NCBI GenBank assembly: GCA_019359515.1
Contig: JAHHHC010000015.1
Span: 62,001-126,000 of the forward strand
Direction: 5' to 3'
From: Desmonostoc vinosum HA7617-LM4
Lineage (GTDB): Bacteria > Cyanobacteriota > Cyanobacteriia > Cyanobacteriales > Nostocaceae
DNA length: 64,000 nucleotides
Below are positions 8,964-18,207 of the stretch, piece by piece; position 1 is the stretch's first letter, and each line of letters begins with the position of its first letter. Made by a program: the position numbers and the translations under genes. A model generated the notes under the pieces. It had not been told where the DNA came from and made no database searches. It saw only the letters and a program-made list of their open reading frames with translations.

Positions 8964-10649
8964 ATGAGTATAGAACAACTAACACAAGAGCTATATTTCA
9001 ACGGTATTGATGGAGCTTCAGGAGAGTATTTACTACCTCCGTTGACACCCGAACAGGTTGCTAAGATTGCTCAAGGTGAAGACTTTGATCCTATAGAGAT
9101 TAGTGAACTCCAGAAAAAGGATCTGCACGTCAAAGGACTAGAACCTGACTTTGCACCGATAGAAGGAGTAGATCCAAAAAACCTTGCAGAAACAGGTTGG
9201 GGAGTTATCTTTGCCTATAATGTCGATCCCGCAATCAAAGAAGCACTAAAGGAACTGTTGGAGCATCGACAAAAACAAGCTACAAAACATCACGAGCATT
9301 TCTATCGGGAATACACTGGTTCCAAGGGTTATCGCCCTGGTGAGACGAAGAATCAATTTTTAGCGCGTCATGGAGTCGGCCCTGGCCCTGCTGATCCAGA
9401 CAAAATGCCTTATTATCTACTCATCGTTGGTGATCCAGAAACTATTCCTTATCGCTTCCAATATCAACTCGATGTGCAGTATGCAGTGGGGCGAATTTAC
9501 TTTGATACTCCACAAGAGTATGCTCAGTATGCTCGTAGTGTCGTCCAAGCTGAAACTGGTAACTTCAGTTTGCCCCGCCGTGCTAGCTTTTTCGGCGTGC
9601 GTACTAAGGGTGATGCAGCCACTGAACTCAGTGCTGAAAACTTGATTCAACCTTTAGCCGATTGGATGGTTACTTGCCAAAAAGAAAATACTTGGAAAGT
9701 ACAAACCCTACTAGCACAAGAAGCTACAAAGGCGCGGTTGAGCAAATTGTTGGGAGGTGAAGAAACACCTGCTTTATTGTTCACCGCCAGTCATGGTATG
9801 GGTTTTCCCAATGGAGATGCGAGACAACTACGTCATCAGGGCGCTCTACTTTGTCAAGATTGGCCTGGTCAACGTGAGTGGGGTAATAAACCAATTCCCG
9901 AAGATTTTTACTTCTCTGCGGACGATATCGGTGAGGATGCTCGTTTGCTCGGTTTAATTGCTTTTCACTTTGCTTGTTATGGTGCTGGTACGCCCCGTTT
10001 TGATGAATTTGCTCACAGAAAAGCCTCTAAAGAAAGATTAGAGATTGCTCCCCATGCTTTTGTTGCTCCTTTGCCCCGACGCCTCCTCAGTCACCCCAAT
10101 GGAGGTGCTTTAGCCGTCATCGGTCATGTGGAACGTGCTTGGGGTTGCTCTTTCGTTTGGGAAAAAACTGGTAAACAGTTAGCAGTTTTTCAAAGTACTC
10201 TCAAACGATTGCTAGATGGTCATCCGGTGGGTTCTGCTGTCGAGTATTTCAACGAACGCTATGCTGAACTTTCGTCTGATTTGAGTACAGAATTAGAAGA
10301 AATTAAGTATGGCGCGATCGCTAATCCGACAACTTTATCTAGCATGTGGACAGCAAACAACGATGCTCGTAGTTATGCCATCATTGGCGATCCTGCCGTC
10401 CGACTAGTTGTAGGTGACAACTATATAGGCGATCGCCCAGTCATAGACTCAATAAACTTACTTACTGCACCTGCAATAATTGAGACAGCAAAACCATCTG
10501 CAATCCAGCAAGTCCAGACAAACTTAATTCAAGCACTAGAACAGTTTGCCAACACAGCCGAGCAAGCTTCAGATGCTCAAAAAGAAAAACTTCAAACCCC
10601 GCTTTTAGCCGTAGTTCGTCTACTTGAAAGCTTGAAGAAGTTGAATTAG
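8964..10649 (+). CDS. C25/caspase-like His-Cys peptidase-domain protein
   Basis: The frame is open from 8808, but ATG 8964 is preferred because AAGGAAA lies upstream and the earlier part is repeat-like sequence. The resulting 561-residue protein has a gingipain/caspase-type fold signature. [18 protein letters not shown] lies at about 148-165 and a [11 protein letters not shown] strand follows. The likely catalytic His (about residue 277) is in FTASHGMGF, and the catalytic Cys (about 338) is in [12 protein letters not shown]. The C-terminus, about 520-561, is a short helical tail. Known relatives are clan CD peptidases, many of them in bacterial conflict systems. Position between an alpha/beta hydrolase and a CHAT-STAND protein suggests an effector or protease partner. 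Its substrate and whether it is proteolytically active are unknown. Confidence 0.75.
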   Translation: MSIEQLTQELYFNGIDGASGEYLLPPLTPEQVAKIAQGEDFDPIEISELQKKDLHVKGLEPDFAPIEGVDPKNLAETGWGVIFAYNVDPAIKEALKELLEHRQKQATKHHEHFYREYTGSKGYRPGETKNQFLARHGVGPGPADPDKMPYYLLIVGDPETIPYRFQYQLDVQYAVGRIYFDTPQEYAQYARSVVQAETGNFSLPRRASFFGVRTKGDAATELSAENLIQPLADWMVTCQKENTWKVQTLLAQEATKARLSKLLGGEETPALLFTASHGMGFPNGDARQLRHQGALLCQDWPGQREWGNKPIPEDFYFSADDIGEDARLLGLIAFHFACYGAGTPRFDEFAHRKASKERLEIAPHAFVAPLPRRLLSHPNGGALAVIGHVERAWGCSFVWEKTGKQLAVFQSTLKRLLDGHPVGSAVEYFNERYAELSSDLSTELEEIKYGAIANPTTLSSMWTANNDARSYAIIGDPAVRLVVGDNYIGDRPVIDSINLLTAPAIIETAKPSAIQQVQTNLIQALEQFANTAEQASDAQKEKLQTPLLAVVRLLESLKKLN

Positions 10650-10718
10650 GGATGCACTTCGACTTCGCTCAGTGACCGGGGAATGAGGGAGACGCGGAGA
10701 ATAATCAATGACAATTCC

Positions 10719-10860
10719 TCATTCCCCATTCCCCATTCCCCACTCCCCAGTCCCCAGTCCCCAGTCCCCATTCCCCATTCCCCATTCCCCAGTCCCCACT
10801 CCCCACTCCCCACTCCCCATTCCCTACTCCCCACTCCCCACTCCCCACTCCCCATTCCCA
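10719..10860. repeat. Heptamer repeat array abutting the CHAT-nSTAND start codon
   Basis: About 20 units of the heptamers CCCCATT, CCCCACT and CCCCAGT fill the space between the C25-like gene and the next start codon, ending three bases before ATG 10863. Because three heptamers make seven codons, the array stays open in frame with the gene and could mislead start prediction. The coding strand is the C-rich one, as at alaS. Confidence 0.9.
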
Positions 10861-10862
10861 AA

Positions 10863-13800
10863 ATGAACACTTTCGAGATTATCATTCAACGCAAATCAGG
10901 AGATGCTTGGCCAATTGTTGTAGAACATACCCAACCAGGTGTTCTCTTACCGTTGCGATTGGAGGGTAATCTTTGTTTGAGTGCTGAAGATTTACAGCAT
11001 TTGACTAGTCTGCAAGGACAAGTACGAGATTACGGTAAATTCTTGGGTAAAGCGCTGCTACGAGATGAAGTACGTGATGGATTTGTCCGCGCACTCAGTC
11101 AGAATGAGGAAACGGTGCGGGTGTTGCTATTTATTGAAGCTGTAGATAAAGAACTCAAAACCTTACGTTGGGAAAGACTCAGCGCCCCCATTGATGGCGA
11201 ATGGCAAGTATTAGCACTCAATCAACGAGCAACTCTTTCTTTCTACATTCCTGCAATTACTGACCGGCTCTTTCCCCCCATCGGACGACGAGATTTAAGA
11301 GCGCTGGTACTGGTAGCCAGTCCCTCGGATTCAATCCGGTATAAATTAGATGCATTTGATGTGGAAAATACTGTTAAAAGTGTGCGCTTAGGGTTTGGGG
11401 ATATTCCTGTTGATGTCTTAGCTACAGTTGATGGTGCGATTGGTTTACCTACTCTAGATGAACTTTGTACTCAACTAACCGATCGCAGCAAACAGTATAC
11501 AATACTACACATTGTTAGTCACGGTCGGGTAATCGATGATGGTGAAACCCTTCTGTATTGGTCAAAAGCTGATAATACAGTCGAGGTGGTGACAGCTACC
11601 AGGTTAATAGAAAGAATGCGATCGCTAAAGGGAGCCAGAGGGCTACCTCATTTTACTTTTCTCTGTACTTGTGAGAGTGCTAGCCCAGAAGCAGAAGCCG
11701 CCTTAGGGGGATTAGGACAGCGATTGGTGCGAGATTTGGGGATGCCTGCGGTAGTGGCGATGACTGAGAAAGTCACTATCAAGACAGCTCAGGCGCTAAC
11801 AGAGAAGTTTTATTACCAACTTAAACAGTCTGGGGAGGTAGACTCAGCATTACATGAGGCAACAGCCGCTTTAGCAGAACGTGGTGATGTCACTGTGCCG
11901 GCACTGTTCAGCCGTTTGGGGGGACGACTTTTATTCAGCGACCAGTTAGACCGAGAACTGACTAACGCTGAAATTCAGTATGGTTTAGAGCAGCTTGTGC
12001 AGTTATTGCCACAGCGATCGCCTATTCTAGAAAAGAGGTTTGCAGAGTTAACACAGCAGCTGAGAAACACACTGGGAGCAGATGCCACAGCTTTGAGCCA
12101 AGAAACCCTCAAGGAACGAGAGCAAGTTTTACAAGAAGTAAACAACCTCTGCGAGGAAATACTTGACCTCAACTTCCATGCTTTGGCATTGGGTCAGCAA
12201 CCACCAAGCTATGATGTTCGTTGTCCCTTTGTGGGTTTGTATCCTTTCCAAGCTGAAAACCGCGAATTCTTCTTTGGGCGAGAACAACTCATTACCCAAT
12301 TGCAAGAAAAGTTAACCGAAAACAACTTTTTAGCTGTATTGGGAGCTTCCGGTAGTGGTAAATCATCAGTTGTGTTAGCAGGGTTGATTCCCAAGCTACA
12401 GGAAAAACAACCCGGTTTGCAGTTAGCCTACATGACACCAAATACTAACCCAATCGAACAACTGCAAACTAGCTTTTCCCAGGTGCAAGGACAGCCTGCA
12501 ATCTTAGTTATCGACCAATTTGAGGAATTGTTTACACTCTGCACAGATGAGGCCCAGAGAGTTACTTTCATCGAAAAATTGTTGAGCCTTGTTCCTCACC
12601 AAAAAGTCATCATTACAATGCGGGCAGACTTTTGGGGTGAGTGTGCGACTCACCGCAATTTAAAAGATTTGATGGAAGCTAGACAAAAATTAATTGGCCC
12701 AATGGATGCTGTCGAATTGCGAAAAGCAATGGAAATGCAAGCTGCCTTGGTAAAGTTACGGTTTGAAGCAGACTTGAGTAACTCAATTCTTGATGATGTC
12801 CAAGGTGAGCCGGGAGCAATGCCCCTTTTACAACATGCATTGTTGGAATTGTGGAAACGGCGACATGGTAGATGGTTGCGGTGTGTGGAGTATGAAGCCA
12901 TTGGTGGTGTGAAAATGGCGATCGCACAAACTGCCGACGAAGTTTACAATAGTTTCTCACCCTCAGAACAAAACCAAATTCAAAATATCTTCATTCGCCT
13001 CACCCGCTTAGATGAAAATGCCCTCGAAGGAGAGAAACGCCGAGACACAAGACGGCGAGTTTGGCTAGAGGAACTAGTGCCTGTAGGTGGTGATTTGGCG
13101 GTTACTAGACAGTTGGTACAGCGATTAGCTGGTGAAGGGTCAAGATTAATAGTTACTGGTATAGATGCGTCTACAAATCAAGAAGAAATAGAGGTAGCCC
13201 ATGAAGCCTTAATTCGCTATTGGCCTCGGTTACTCAATTGGTTAGACGAGAACCGCAGCAAATTACAACTGCGCGAAACTATCCGTCAGGCAGTTTTAGA
13301 GTGGGAGAACCAGCAAAAAGACGAAAGTTACTTAATACATCGGGGGGGAAGATTAGACGATGCTTTGGTATTAGCGCACACCAATTTTCTCAACCAGTTA
13401 GAGACTGACTATGTTAATGCTTGCATAGAATTACGCGATCGCCAAAATAGACAAGAGAAAGCCCGTAGGAAAAAAATATTAAGACTAAGGCTTGCTATTT
13501 CCACAGTCGTTTTACTGTTCAGTACATTTGCAGCAACGTTAATTGGAACAATACTATTAACTTTGAAACACAAACCTAATGTTATATTTGCGTCCCCTGG
13601 TCAAGAAATTTACGGAATTACAGAATACAAATACTTTTTCCTAACAGATAAACAATCTGAGCTACGAGGAGCAATTCACCAAATTGTAGTAGGCATCCCA
13701 GACCAAGCTCAACCAGCTTGCATCATGAATGCTCAAATTCCCAGTGGAGAGAAACAAGGGCAAGAGATTTTCACACTAACTGCACCTAAAAAACCAGGAG

Positions 13801-14141
13801 TTTATTATGTTCAATCCAGATTTGATTTGCAATACAACTGTGATGATGCTCAAAAGCATTGGACGACTATAAAATCACAAGATGCTACAACTAATTTTGT
13901 CGGAGTTGTTGTGGTAGGAAATCTACTTGATTTGAATATTTATCCTCAATTGTGGGATGCATATAGTCAAAATATACCTAACATTGCTACTATTAGTAGT
14001 CTTAACAACAATGTTTATTTTATTTTAAAAGAATTTCAATTCCTCAACTGTAGTGCATCTAATTTGACTAGTGAAAAACAGAGCGATCAGCAATGCGATG
14101 ATATTGGTGCGGAAATGGGAGCAGGAAATAGAGAGCAGTGA
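10863..14141 (+). CDS. CHAT protease - nSTAND ATPase - transmembrane signalling protein
   Basis: I place the start at ATG 10863, after the heptamer array, giving 1092 residues. The first 400 residues form a CHAT (caspase-like) domain, with His about 220 in HIVSHGR and Cys about 270 in FLCTCESA. From about 455 comes an nSTAND NTPase: PFVGLYPFQ and FFFGRE lead into Walker A GASGSGKSS (about 494-502), and Walker B is ILVIDQFEELF (Asp about 551). A winged-helix-like linker follows. One membrane segment (about 877-905) leads to a C-terminal domain of about 185 residues, probably outside the cytoplasm, with several Cys. Known STAND proteins assemble on ligand binding and activate attached effectors. 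Here the sensor may be the membrane-distal domain or an intracellular partner, which is inference. The gene closes the hydrolase/peptidase cluster. Confidence 0.88.
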   Translation: MNTFEIIIQRKSGDAWPIVVEHTQPGVLLPLRLEGNLCLSAEDLQHLTSLQGQVRDYGKFLGKALLRDEVRDGFVRALSQNEETVRVLLFIEAVDKELKTLRWERLSAPIDGEWQVLALNQRATLSFYIPAITDRLFPPIGRRDLRALVLVASPSDSIRYKLDAFDVENTVKSVRLGFGDIPVDVLATVDGAIGLPTLDELCTQLTDRSKQYTILHIVSHGRVIDDGETLLYWSKADNTVEVVTATRLIERMRSLKGARGLPHFTFLCTCESASPEAEAALGGLGQRLVRDLGMPAVVAMTEKVTIKTAQALTEKFYYQLKQSGEVDSALHEATAALAERGDVTVPALFSRLGGRLLFSDQLDRELTNAEIQYGLEQLVQLLPQRSPILEKRFAELTQQLRNTLGADATALSQETLKEREQVLQEVNNLCEEILDLNFHALALGQQPPSYDVRCPFVGLYPFQAENREFFFGREQLITQLQEKLTENNFLAVLGASGSGKSSVVLAGLIPKLQEKQPGLQLAYMTPNTNPIEQLQTSFSQVQGQPAILVIDQFEELFTLCTDEAQRVTFIEKLLSLVPHQKVIITMRADFWGECATHRNLKDLMEARQKLIGPMDAVELRKAMEMQAALVKLRFEADLSNSILDDVQGEPGAMPLLQHALLELWKRRHGRWLRCVEYEAIGGVKMAIAQTADEVYNSFSPSEQNQIQNIFIRLTRLDENALEGEKRRDTRRRVWLEELVPVGGDLAVTRQLVQRLAGEGSRLIVTGIDASTNQEEIEVAHEALIRYWPRLLNWLDENRSKLQLRETIRQAVLEWENQQKDESYLIHRGGRLDDALVLAHTNFLNQLETDYVNACIELRDRQNRQEKARRKKILRLRLAISTVVLLFSTFAATLIGTILLTLKHKPNVIFASPGQEIYGITEYKYFFLTDKQSELRGAIHQIVVGIPDQAQPACIMNAQIPSGEKQGQEIFTLTAPKKPGVYYVQSRFDLQYNCDDAQKHWTTIKSQDATTNFVGVVVVGNLLDLNIYPQLWDAYSQNIPNIATISSLNNNVYFILKEFQFLNCSASNLTSEKQSDQQCDDIGAEMGAGNREQ

Positions 14142-14195
14142 GCAGGAGAAGAAACATAATTTATGCGATCGCTATATGATTTAAATCAAGTAGGA

Positions 14196-14298
14196 TAAGC
14201 TAAAAAACATCTAAATTACATAATCAAATTAAATAAAACTCTTGTGGGGTGGGCATCTTGCCTGCCCTAATTATGCAAATTATATGTGAAACAGCTTA
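14196..14298. repeat. Element C copy 2 (103 bp)
   Basis: Bounded by TAAGCTAAAAAACATC and CAGCTTA, this copy has the same length as those at 7037 and 56214 and differs from the latter at only a few positions. Its right end is the exact point where the lipoxygenase relic becomes recognisable. Confidence 0.88.
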
Positions 14299-14483
14299 GA
14301 GGCTTTATTGAACCTTTCGTGATTGCTACTAAGCGACAATTACCTAAAAACCATCATTTAAGGGTTTTGCTAGAACCTCACTTTGAGGGAACTATATTAA
14401 TCAATTACGGCGCTCATAAACTCTTGATTGCGGATCAAGGTCAAGTAGATGCACTCTTAGCTGGTACGATTGAGAGCGATCGC
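14299..14483 (+). pseudogene. Relic of a lipoxygenase gene
   Basis: About 60 codons resemble the core of cyanobacterial and plant-type lipoxygenases: GFIEPFVIATKRQLPKNH, then LLEPHFEGTILIN and VDALLAGTIESDRQL. This is the region just after the iron-binding helix of the family. The full enzyme has more than 500 residues, whereas here the match starts abruptly at the right edge of element C and dissolves into unrelated codons after the LLAGTIES motif. I therefore read it as a decayed fragment, possibly broken by the repeat. It is very unlikely to be functional. Confidence 0.7.
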
Positions 14484-14620
14484 CAATTATGGATAGAATC
14501 GCAGATTTGTCGGTTCGCCTGTAAAATATACAGAATTACTGCTATAGGATGCGATCGCTTCTTCGTATTTTTCTCAATTAACCAAAAATCTTTGACACTG
14601 CCTAAGTTTTGCTCATATCA

Positions 14621-15181
14621 TTAAATTCTTGCCCGATCATTAGGAAGCCTACGTATAGCTAATGATAGCATAATCATCCAAATACCAGTGAATAAAAAAT
14701 TAATCCCTGCGAATACTCCTAGTAGCCACGCTGCGCTGAAAGGCCATTCCTCCAAAATCAGAATCGCTAAAATAATAGCTGCAATCCCACTAAATAACAC
14801 CCAACCCCAGTTGGGTTCATGTCGCGTTTGAAATGCTGCAACTACCTCAAATACACCCTCAATAAAGATGATCAATCCCAAAGCTAAGGTGAAGGAGAGG
14901 GCAGCGCCAAATATATTACTAATCAGTAAAATTCCGGCTATCAGGTATAGAACACCAATCGATAGTCTTGCCCAAAAACCTCTTTTTTCCCGTGATTGAA
15001 GTGCATGGACAATTCGGACAATACCAATAATTAATATCATCCACGAGAGTACGAGTGTGATGGCGATAGTGGCAATAAATGGTTCTACAATTGCTGCAAT
15101 TCCTAACAAAATCATCAAAATACCTAAAGCGATCGCCCATCCTGAATTCATTCTCGCTTCGCTAACAGTTTCAGAATTCAT
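14621..15181 (-). CDS. HdeD-family (DUF308) membrane protein
   Basis: A 186-residue protein with six hydrophobic segments arranged as three similar pairs, each built on the family's repeating pattern (ALGILMILLGIAAIVEP, SIGVLYLIAGILLI, LFSGIAAIILAILIL). The basic C-terminus ends in RRLPNDRARI. HdeD was described in E. coli acid resistance; in cyanobacteria its homologues are of unknown function. ATG 15181 is the first start, and a second in-frame Met ten codons later is possible. It lies between the CHAT cluster and a convergent-side STAND/TPR gene, with no clear operon. Confidence 0.85.
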   Translation of the reverse strand: MNSETVSEARMNSGWAIALGILMILLGIAAIVEPFIATIAITLVLSWMILIIGIVRIVHALQSREKRGFWARLSIGVLYLIAGILLISNIFGAALSFTLALGLIIFIEGVFEVVAAFQTRHEPNWGWVLFSGIAAIILAILILEEWPFSAAWLLGVFAGINFLFTGIWMIMLSLAIRRLPNDRARI

Positions 15182-15432
15182 GACTTTACCAAAAAGGTGT
15201 AAGTAGGGAGTGGGGAGTAGGGAGTGGGGTAAGAGAGATTTTCAAGGTATACGGAATTTTTTTACAAAATCAAATATGAATCCTATATAATCGCTCGTGT
15301 CTGCATCGCTTTGCACCATCACAGTTCATATTGTTAAGAGAAAATGATATGTTTGCGAAGGAATGATCTTAATTGTAGTGTTTATCGTATCTTAAGATAA
15401 AAATATCTATTATTTACATTTATTTATTAATA

Positions 15433-17838
15433 TTAACTAATTAAATCTTGAAATCGTCTATCTTCTCGAATAGTGTCAAAATCAGAGTTATTTTTTGCTT
15501 GTTCTTGCCATTGATTGGGATTTAAGTTGATAGCTTGTTCCAAATTCTCTATTGCTAAATCAACATTTCCTAGCAATCCATAACAACAGGCTTTGTTGTA
15601 CCAAACTTCGTCTTTGTCGGGTTTAATTTTGAGGGCTTGGTCGTAGGATGCGATCGCTTCTTCTAATCTTCCCAAATTAAAGAGCGCAATGCCCCGGTTG
15701 TACCAAGCTTGGTCTTTGTCGGGTTTGAAGGAGATGGCTTGGTCAAAGGATGCGATCGCTTCTTCTAATCTTCCCAAATTCTTTAGCGCAATGCCCCGGT
15801 TGTACCAAGCTTGGTGATCATCGGGTTTGAAGGAGATGGCTTGGTCATAGGATGCGATCGCTTCTTCTAATCTTCCCAAATCAAAGAGCGCAATCCCCCG
15901 GTTGTACCAAGCATCGTGAGAGTCGGGTTTGAAGGAGATGGCTTGGTCATAGGATGCGATCGCTTCTTCTAATCTTCCCAAATTAAAGAGCGCAATGCCC
16001 CGGTTGTACCAAGCTTGGTCTTTGTCGGGTTTGAAGGAGATGGCTTGGTCAAAGGATGCGATCGCTTCTTCTAATCTTCCCAAATCAAAGAGCGTAATGC
16101 CCCGGTTGTACCAAGCATCGTGAGAGTCGGGTTTGAAGGAGATGGCTTGGTCATAGGATGCGATCGCTTCTTCTAATCTTCCCAAATCAAAGAGCGTAAT
16201 GCCCCGGTTGTACCAAGCATCGTGATAGTCGGGTTTGAAGGAGATGGCTTGGTCATAGGATGCGATCGCTTCTTCTAATCTTCCCAAATTAAAGAGCGCA
16301 TTACCCCGGTTGTTCCAAGCTTGGTCTTTGTCGGGTTTGAAGGAGATGGCTTGGTCATAGGATGCGATCGCTTCTTCTAATCTTCCCAAATTAAAGAGCG
16401 CATAGCCTTTGGCAAACCAGATAGAAGCAGAATCGGGTGTGAAAGTTAGGGCTTTGTTTAAGCAACTTAACGCCTCTTGATAGCGTTTTGAGTTGATGAG
16501 ATTCCATGCAAAATCTAGCAGAGAAGCTTGAATTTCTTGATGTTTTTCTGCTATCTGCAAAATTAAGCGGGTGAAGCGCAAGATATTTTCTCCTGCTTCC
16601 ACTTGCTTACCTTTAGCCTCAATTTGTCCGTCACGGGGTTCTAGGATGCGTTCAGCATCACTCAAGAAGTTAAAAGCAGTGCTGATTTGCCAGCGATACC
16701 ACAGCCGTTGCCTAAAATTGCCACCTGCCAACATCTGGGCTGTTGCTTCCACGCTAAAGCGATAAAGCGGGATGTCAAATTGTCGCAGTAAGTCTACTGC
16801 ATTATAAATATAGGGGCTAGTGCGATATCTTTTCACTGCTTCTTGATAACGCTTTTCCCAAGTCTGACCAAGGCTTTCTTTGTAAGTGCTGACATTTAAA
16901 GGTAAGTCATCATTTCGCAGACGTTGCAGATTTTCTACGACATTTCTAAAGGTGGCATCATTACGCCTAGCCAGTTCGGGATACTGTTCAACCTTGGCAA
17001 CAATTTTGGTCTGGGGAATAGTTGCCGCTAGAACTCCAATGATGGCATCATTTTCGGGTGGTGGTAATTCAAAAGTTTTAAACCGTTGCCATAGCTTGGA
17101 GTATTTCTCCCATTGCAGTTTTGCCCACGGGCTTGGTTCTCCTGGAAAGTTTGGTTGTTCTTCGTTTCGTGCCGTAGCAATGACGCGGATTTCTATTTTG
17201 CCGCATAAGTACTCATATCTTTCTAAAGTATCTAGTAATCGTTCTTGCAAGGGGACTTTAAACCGTTCAACCGGGCTTTTCTCAGCTTCTGGCGATATTT
17301 CCTCGCGGCTACGGTGCATTTTCTGATTGAGGTCGTCTAAGAAAAATAGCAACTTGCGGTCTGTGTCTATTTCTGCTGGCATTCGTGCTGGAATATCTAG
17401 CCATTCGTTGGGTTTGAGATAAAGTATTGTCCAGCCTGTTTGGTTGAGGTGGTTTACTAGTTCTGTGGCTTCTCGCGTTTTCCCAAGTCCTGTGCGTCCT
17501 AGAATTAATACCCAACGATGTTCTTCTAGCAGTTGTTCTAGTTCCGGGCGAATCTGGCGATTTTCTACACGCTGTTGATAAGCTATGTTACGGTCTGCTA
17601 GAGGGTCTTTGTCATCGCCGCCAAGAATTTGCTTGGGTACATCTTGAGTTTGGGGTTGAATTACGTCAAAGGCAAAATTTGACGGGGGAATACGCCGCTG
17701 GCGATGTCGCCATTTTAGCCACCAGACAAAGCTACCAGCGGCTAGTACAACAGTCGGCAACCCACCGGAAAGTAGGTTATTAATAAAGTCTTTGTGATCT
17801 GCGTAGAATTTCAGAATTAGCTGAAAAATGTCAAACAC
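15433..17838 (-). CDS. Membrane-anchored P-loop NTPase with C-terminal TPR array
   Basis: An 801-residue protein. Residues 22-40 (LLSGGLPTVVLAAGSFVWWL) look like a single membrane anchor followed by a basic stretch. A P-loop domain follows, with Walker A in LILGRTGLGKTRE (about 112-122) and Walker B-like LLFFLDDLN. A helical region to about 450 precedes nine to ten tetratricopeptide repeats. Eight of these are nearly identical (NRGIALFNLGRLEEAIASYD type). The C-terminal tail, DFDTIREDRRFQDLIS, closely resembles the tail of the coiled-coil/TPR protein at 23530. The architecture (NTPase switch plus superstructure-forming repeats) fits STAND-like signalling proteins, but the NTPase subfamily is not certain. 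No effector domain was recognised in the polypeptide. Confidence 0.82.
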   Translation of the reverse strand: MFDIFQLILKFYADHKDFINNLLSGGLPTVVLAAGSFVWWLKWRHRQRRIPPSNFAFDVIQPQTQDVPKQILGGDDKDPLADRNIAYQQRVENRQIRPELEQLLEEHRWVLILGRTGLGKTREATELVNHLNQTGWTILYLKPNEWLDIPARMPAEIDTDRKLLFFLDDLNQKMHRSREEISPEAEKSPVERFKVPLQERLLDTLERYEYLCGKIEIRVIATARNEEQPNFPGEPSPWAKLQWEKYSKLWQRFKTFELPPPENDAIIGVLAATIPQTKIVAKVEQYPELARRNDATFRNVVENLQRLRNDDLPLNVSTYKESLGQTWEKRYQEAVKRYRTSPYIYNAVDLLRQFDIPLYRFSVEATAQMLAGGNFRQRLWYRWQISTAFNFLSDAERILEPRDGQIEAKGKQVEAGENILRFTRLILQIAEKHQEIQASLLDFAWNLINSKRYQEALSCLNKALTFTPDSASIWFAKGYALFNLGRLEEAIASYDQAISFKPDKDQAWNNRGNALFNLGRLEEAIASYDQAISFKPDYHDAWYNRGITLFDLGRLEEAIASYDQAISFKPDSHDAWYNRGITLFDLGRLEEAIASFDQAISFKPDKDQAWYNRGIALFNLGRLEEAIASYDQAISFKPDSHDAWYNRGIALFDLGRLEEAIASYDQAISFKPDDHQAWYNRGIALKNLGRLEEAIASFDQAISFKPDKDQAWYNRGIALFNLGRLEEAIASYDQALKIKPDKDEVWYNKACCYGLLGNVDLAIENLEQAINLNPNQWQEQAKNNSDFDTIREDRRFQDLIS
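15620..16440. repeat. Eight near-identical 102-bp tandem units encoding TPRs
   Basis: The HIP1-containing segment GATGCGATCGCTTCTTC recurs at exact 102-base spacing eight times (near 15648, 15750, 15852, 15954, 16056, 16158, 16260 and 16362). Units differ by only a few bases. Each encodes one 34-residue TPR. Such arrays can gain or lose units by recombination without shifting the frame. Confidence 0.92.
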
Positions 17839-18207
17839 GCGGTTTATGCTGGGTTTACACTACCTAATTGCCCTTTAAAATCAGTGTATTTCTTTATAGG
17901 GCTTGCTGCCATGTTGGTTGTTGGTAATTCGTAATTCGTAATTCGTAATTAATTTCACCAGATGTCTATTTGTCATTGGTTATTCTCCGCGTCATCCTTA
18001 CGGGTGAAGCTCGATGACTCGCTCTAAGCGAAGCTATGCCGCAGGCTTTACGCTCTTGAGATCGCCAGTTGTCTGCGGAGGAGAACCCTCCTTTACTCAC
18101 TGGACTCACCGCGTCTCCCCCTCTTTGCATCTACCCTCTCATCCCCCATTTCAGGGAAAATATACATGGTGCCCATAAAAATTAGTGCTAAATAACATCA
18201 TCCAATT
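17839..18207. other. Intergenic region with short tandem and palindromic repeats
   Basis: Holds a GTAATTC tandem run (about 17924-17950) and, at about 18000-18060, a GC-rich dispersed repeat with the segment CTCTAAGCGAAGCTATGCCG that recurs near 36155. No gene was seen. It separates the divergent NTPase/TPR and moaE genes and must hold both promoters. Confidence 0.5.

Noticed and set aside
10683-10862. N-terminal extension of the CHAT-nSTAND frame through SPIPSPQ-type codons
   Set aside because: The 60 codons are the heptamer array read in frame; the array is non-coding in other places and the domain starts at ATG 10863.
15620-16440. Regular 102-bp spacing could be a CRISPR array
   Set aside because: No unique spacers; units are coding TPRs in frame with a long gene.
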